Source of the DNA: Intrasporangium flavum
GTDB lineage: Bacteria; Actinomycetota; Actinomycetes; Actinomycetales; Dermatophilaceae
Assembly (NCBI RefSeq): GCF_001956915.1
Contig: NZ_MLJO01000015.1
Span: 1-64,000 of the forward strand
Reading direction: 5' to 3'
DNA: 64,000 nt
The notes below the pieces were generated by a model, which saw only the letters and a list, made by a program, of their open reading frames with translations, ran no database searches and was not told the DNA's origin. Numbering within the stretch: position 1 is the stretch's first letter; each line of letters opens with the position of its first letter. A program made the position numbers and the translations under genes. Positions 61,980 to 64,000 of this stretch are shown in pieces.

Positions 61980-64000
61980 TCACCTCAGCGAGGCGATGAC
62001 CGCCCTCGCGTCACGCTGCAGCGCGGCGCGGGCCGCGGCGTCCGACACGTTGGCCGGCTGGCCGGCGAGCGTCACGAACTCCTGCAGCTGCGACACCGCA
62101 GCGGCCGTCCGACCGCCTGCGACGTGCTTGGCGGCCTGCTCGAGACGCTTCTCGAGCAGCGGCTCGCCCGCCTTCGTCACGAAACCCTCGCGGGCCAGGC
62201 GCTCGGTGAGGGCCGTCAGCTCGGCCAGCGACGTCGTCGTCGTGAACGTCGTCGTGGTCGTGCGGACCAGACCCGCCTTGTCCTTCGCCGTCACGACGAG
62301 GGTGTGGCTGCCGAGCGGCAGGCGCCAGAGGGCCAGCGGCTGGTCGGCCGCGACCGTGGCCCCGTCCACCGTCGCGGTGACGGTGTCGATGCCGCTCGTG
62401 GCGTCGGTCGCCGTCCACGTGACGTCCTTCGAGGTGCCGACGGACCCGCCGTCAGTGACCCCGGAGACCGCCACCGTGGGCTGCGTCTTGTCGAGCTTCA
62501 CCGTGACGGAGCCGACCTCGGAGACGTTGCCGCCGTTGTCGGTGGCCCGGTAGAGCACCGTCGTCGTGCCCTCGGTAGAGACCGTGAGCGCGGTGTTGGC
62601 GTTGACCCACGTCGCGCCGCCGTCGGTCGAGCGCTGGCGCGAGGCGACGGTGCCGTTGTCGGTCGCGTTGACCGTCACGGTGACGTTGCTCGTCCACCAG
62701 CCGTTCGCGCCGTTCGGCGTCGCGGGGCTGAGCGTCGCCGACACCGTCGGCGGCGTCGTGTCGGCCACGCCGTCACCGACGAACGAGAGCGCGTCGAGCA
62801 CGACCCCACCCGTCGAGGTGACGAAGAGGCGCCCGGTGCCGGTCGGCTTCGACGACAGAGTCGCCGCCGTGTCGGACCAGCCGGTGCTGTTCACCGCGAC
62901 CGTCCCGAACGGCGTCGCAGTCGGCGAGTTCCAGCGCAGCGACAGCGTGCCCTGGCCCGACGCGCGGGCCGTGATGCCGGTGATGCCGATGAGGTTGGCC
63001 GGGTCCCAGCCGAGGTGGTCACCGGCGTCGAGCGAGGTGACCTTGCGCAGGCCGCTCGCCGTCGTGTCGCCGACGATCTCGACGCCCTGGGTCAGGTCGG
63101 CCCACTCGGCCTCCTGCTTCTTCGGGTTGAGGATGAGCTGCTCGGTCGTCGTCGCCGCCGGGACGCCCGCGTGGCCGTTGTCGGTGTAGGTGATGACGAC
63201 GACGCCGAAGATGTTCTCGGTCTCGCCGTGCTCGGTCGCGTCGGCCGGGGTCGGGATCGCGAACTGGCATCCCGTGCCCTGGCTCAGCGGGTGGGCGTGC
63301 GCGTCGTGCCCGAGACCGAAGGTCCACGTGACGCGCGAGCACACCGTCGCGGTGCCGTCCTCGGGGTCCGAGGTCTTGACGTCGAACGGGACGGCCTGGC
63401 CCCAGTCGAAGAAGGCACCGTTCGGCGGGGTGGTGATGTTCACCGTCGGGGCGACGTTGCCGACGCTGATCGACGTGCTCGTCAGGCCGCGACGGCCCTC
63501 CGGGTCGGTGACCCGCAGCCGCGCCGTGTACTTGCCGAGCTCGGTGTAGGTGAAGGACGCCGTGACACCGGTGGCGTCGAACGTGCCGTCACCGTTGAAG
63601 TCCCACTCGTAGGTGAGGGCCTTGCCCTCGGGGTCGACCGAGCCGGACGCGTCGAAGGCGACCGTGAGCGGCGCGGTGCTGCTGCTCAGCGGGGTGGCCT
63701 TGATGCTGGCCTGCGGCGCCTTGTTCCCCGGCGAGTAGTCGATGCGGTAGAGGCCCGCGTCGGGGTTCTGCCGGAAGAAGCCGTCGCCGTAGTCGAGGAC
63801 GTAGAGCGAGCCGTCCGGCCCGAACTCGATGTCGATCGGGCTGTCGGTGATCGGCTGGCCGTTCGTCTCGAGGGCCTTGTTGGGCAGGAACTGCTCGATG
63901 TGGTCGACCGGTCCGTTCGGCCACTGCACGGTGAAGGCGGCGAGGTAGTCCTGCGAGAACTCGGCGAAGAACGCCTTCTTGTCCCAGTACGCCGGGAACT
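61980..64000 (-). CDS. Large secreted protein with sugar-dehydrogenase-like, PKD and bacterial Ig-type domains (5' end missing)
   Basis: The 673 C-terminal residues are visible; the gene continues past the right edge. In order: the end of a beta-propeller of the glucose/sorbosone-dehydrogenase type (SPIDIEFGPDGSLYVLDYGD), a PKD domain (ASGSVDPEGKALTYEWDFNG), a second Ig-like region, a CBM6-like carbohydrate-binding part (about YVDNGH to SFVGDG), OmpL47-type Ig repeats (TVNATDNGTVASRQRSTDGG), and a helical FIVAR-like tail (QAAKHVAGGRTAAAVSQLQE). Relatives start with a ThuA domain. It is extracellular and binds or oxidises carbohydrate. Homologues often neighbour Ebo-type operons in actinobacteria, to my recollection. 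Confidence 0.8.
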   Translation of the reverse strand, partial: FPAYWDKKAFFAEFSQDYLAAFTVQWPNGPVDHIEQFLPNKALETNGQPITDSPIDIEFGPDGSLYVLDYGDGFFRQNPDAGLYRIDYSPGNKAPQASIKATPLSSSTAPLTVAFDASGSVDPEGKALTYEWDFNGDGTFDATGVTASFTYTELGKYTARLRVTDPEGRRGLTSTSISVGNVAPTVNITTPPNGAFFDWGQAVPFDVKTSDPEDGTATVCSRVTWTFGLGHDAHAHPLSQGTGCQFAIPTPADATEHGETENIFGVVVITYTDNGHAGVPAATTTEQLILNPKKQEAEWADLTQGVEIVGDTTASGLRKVTSLDAGDHLGWDPANLIGITGITARASGQGTLSLRWNSPTATPFGTVAVNSTGWSDTAATLSSKPTGTGRLFVTSTGGVVLDALSFVGDGVADTTPPTVSATLSPATPNGANGWWTSNVTVTVNATDNGTVASRQRSTDGGATWVNANTALTVSTEGTTTVLYRATDNGGNVSEVGSVTVKLDKTQPTVAVSGVTDGGSVGTSKDVTWTATDATSGIDTVTATVDGATVAADQPLALWRLPLGSHTLVVTAKDKAGLVRTTTTTFTTTTSLAELTALTERLAREGFVTKAGEPLLEKRLEQAAKHVAGGRTAAAVSQLQEFVTLAGQPANVSDAAARAALQRDARAVIASLR

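Overview
The window is GC-rich (about 73% by eye), densely packed, and reads as the chromosome of a high-GC Gram-positive actinobacterium. Markers for this are an F420-type pyridoxamine-oxidase-fold protein, a mycothiol-transferase-like DinB protein, a 13E12-type HNH endonuclease, a mycobacterial-type DinB2 polymerase, ECF42 sigma factors with DGPF partners, genes for 10-methyl fatty acids, and many promoters whose -10 box lies 6-8 nt from the start codon (leaderless mRNAs). A Micrococcales member such as an Intrasporangiaceae relative is a guess. There are no rRNA, tRNA, CRISPR, prophage or transposase genes.

Layout. 1-3.8 kb: a three-gene operon of secreted cell-wall hydrolases (M15 peptidase, PGRP amidase, tail-lysozyme-like protein), divergent from a small secreted I36-like protein; the gap holds several CGGACA/TGTCCG dyads. 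3.9-7.5 kb: a STAND ATPase regulator and two clpP genes. 7.6-14 kb: a flavoprotein dehydrogenase, a ROK regulator and a xylFGH-type sugar ABC transporter. 14-26.8 kb: GNAT, a MarR/MFS pair with an 18-bp-arm dyad between them, PAP2 phosphatase, DinB2, a membrane protein with a histone H1-like tail, penicillin-acylase-fold hydrolase, F420-type protein, a second tail-lysozyme paralogue, a coupled three-gene operon ending in a pentapeptide protein, and a lipoprotein. 26.9-28.3 kb: HNH endonuclease with a LexA-type box over its -10. 28.5-37.3 kb: M14 peptidase, DUF389, transporters, a MocR regulator and a GNAT.

37.3-46.8 kb: a 102-bp inverted-repeat element; an unbroken HTH-RelA/SpoT reading frame; a DGPF/ECF42 pair; DUF664 and LysE; a tmsA/tmsB-like pair; VOC, a CsoR-family regulator, hemerythrin; and a 71-residue HTH protein with two operator-like palindromes on its own promoter. 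46.8-53.1 kb, all leftward: a second DGPF/ECF42 pair, then hydrolase, methyltransferase and lutABC for lactate oxidation, spaced like one operon.

53.7-61.9 kb, leftward: an eight-gene Ebo-type metabolite operon (cyclitol-phosphate synthase, EboC UbiA transferase, TIM-barrel isomerase, EboA, EboB TatD hydrolase, EboE, EboF phosphodiesterase, second isomerase), with an inositol-3-phosphate-synthase homologue in place of the usual dehydroquinate-synthase-like EboD. A truncated PKD/sugar-dehydrogenase gene runs off the right edge. The Ebo variant, the HTH-RelA fusion and the matched ECF42 promoters are the most notable items.
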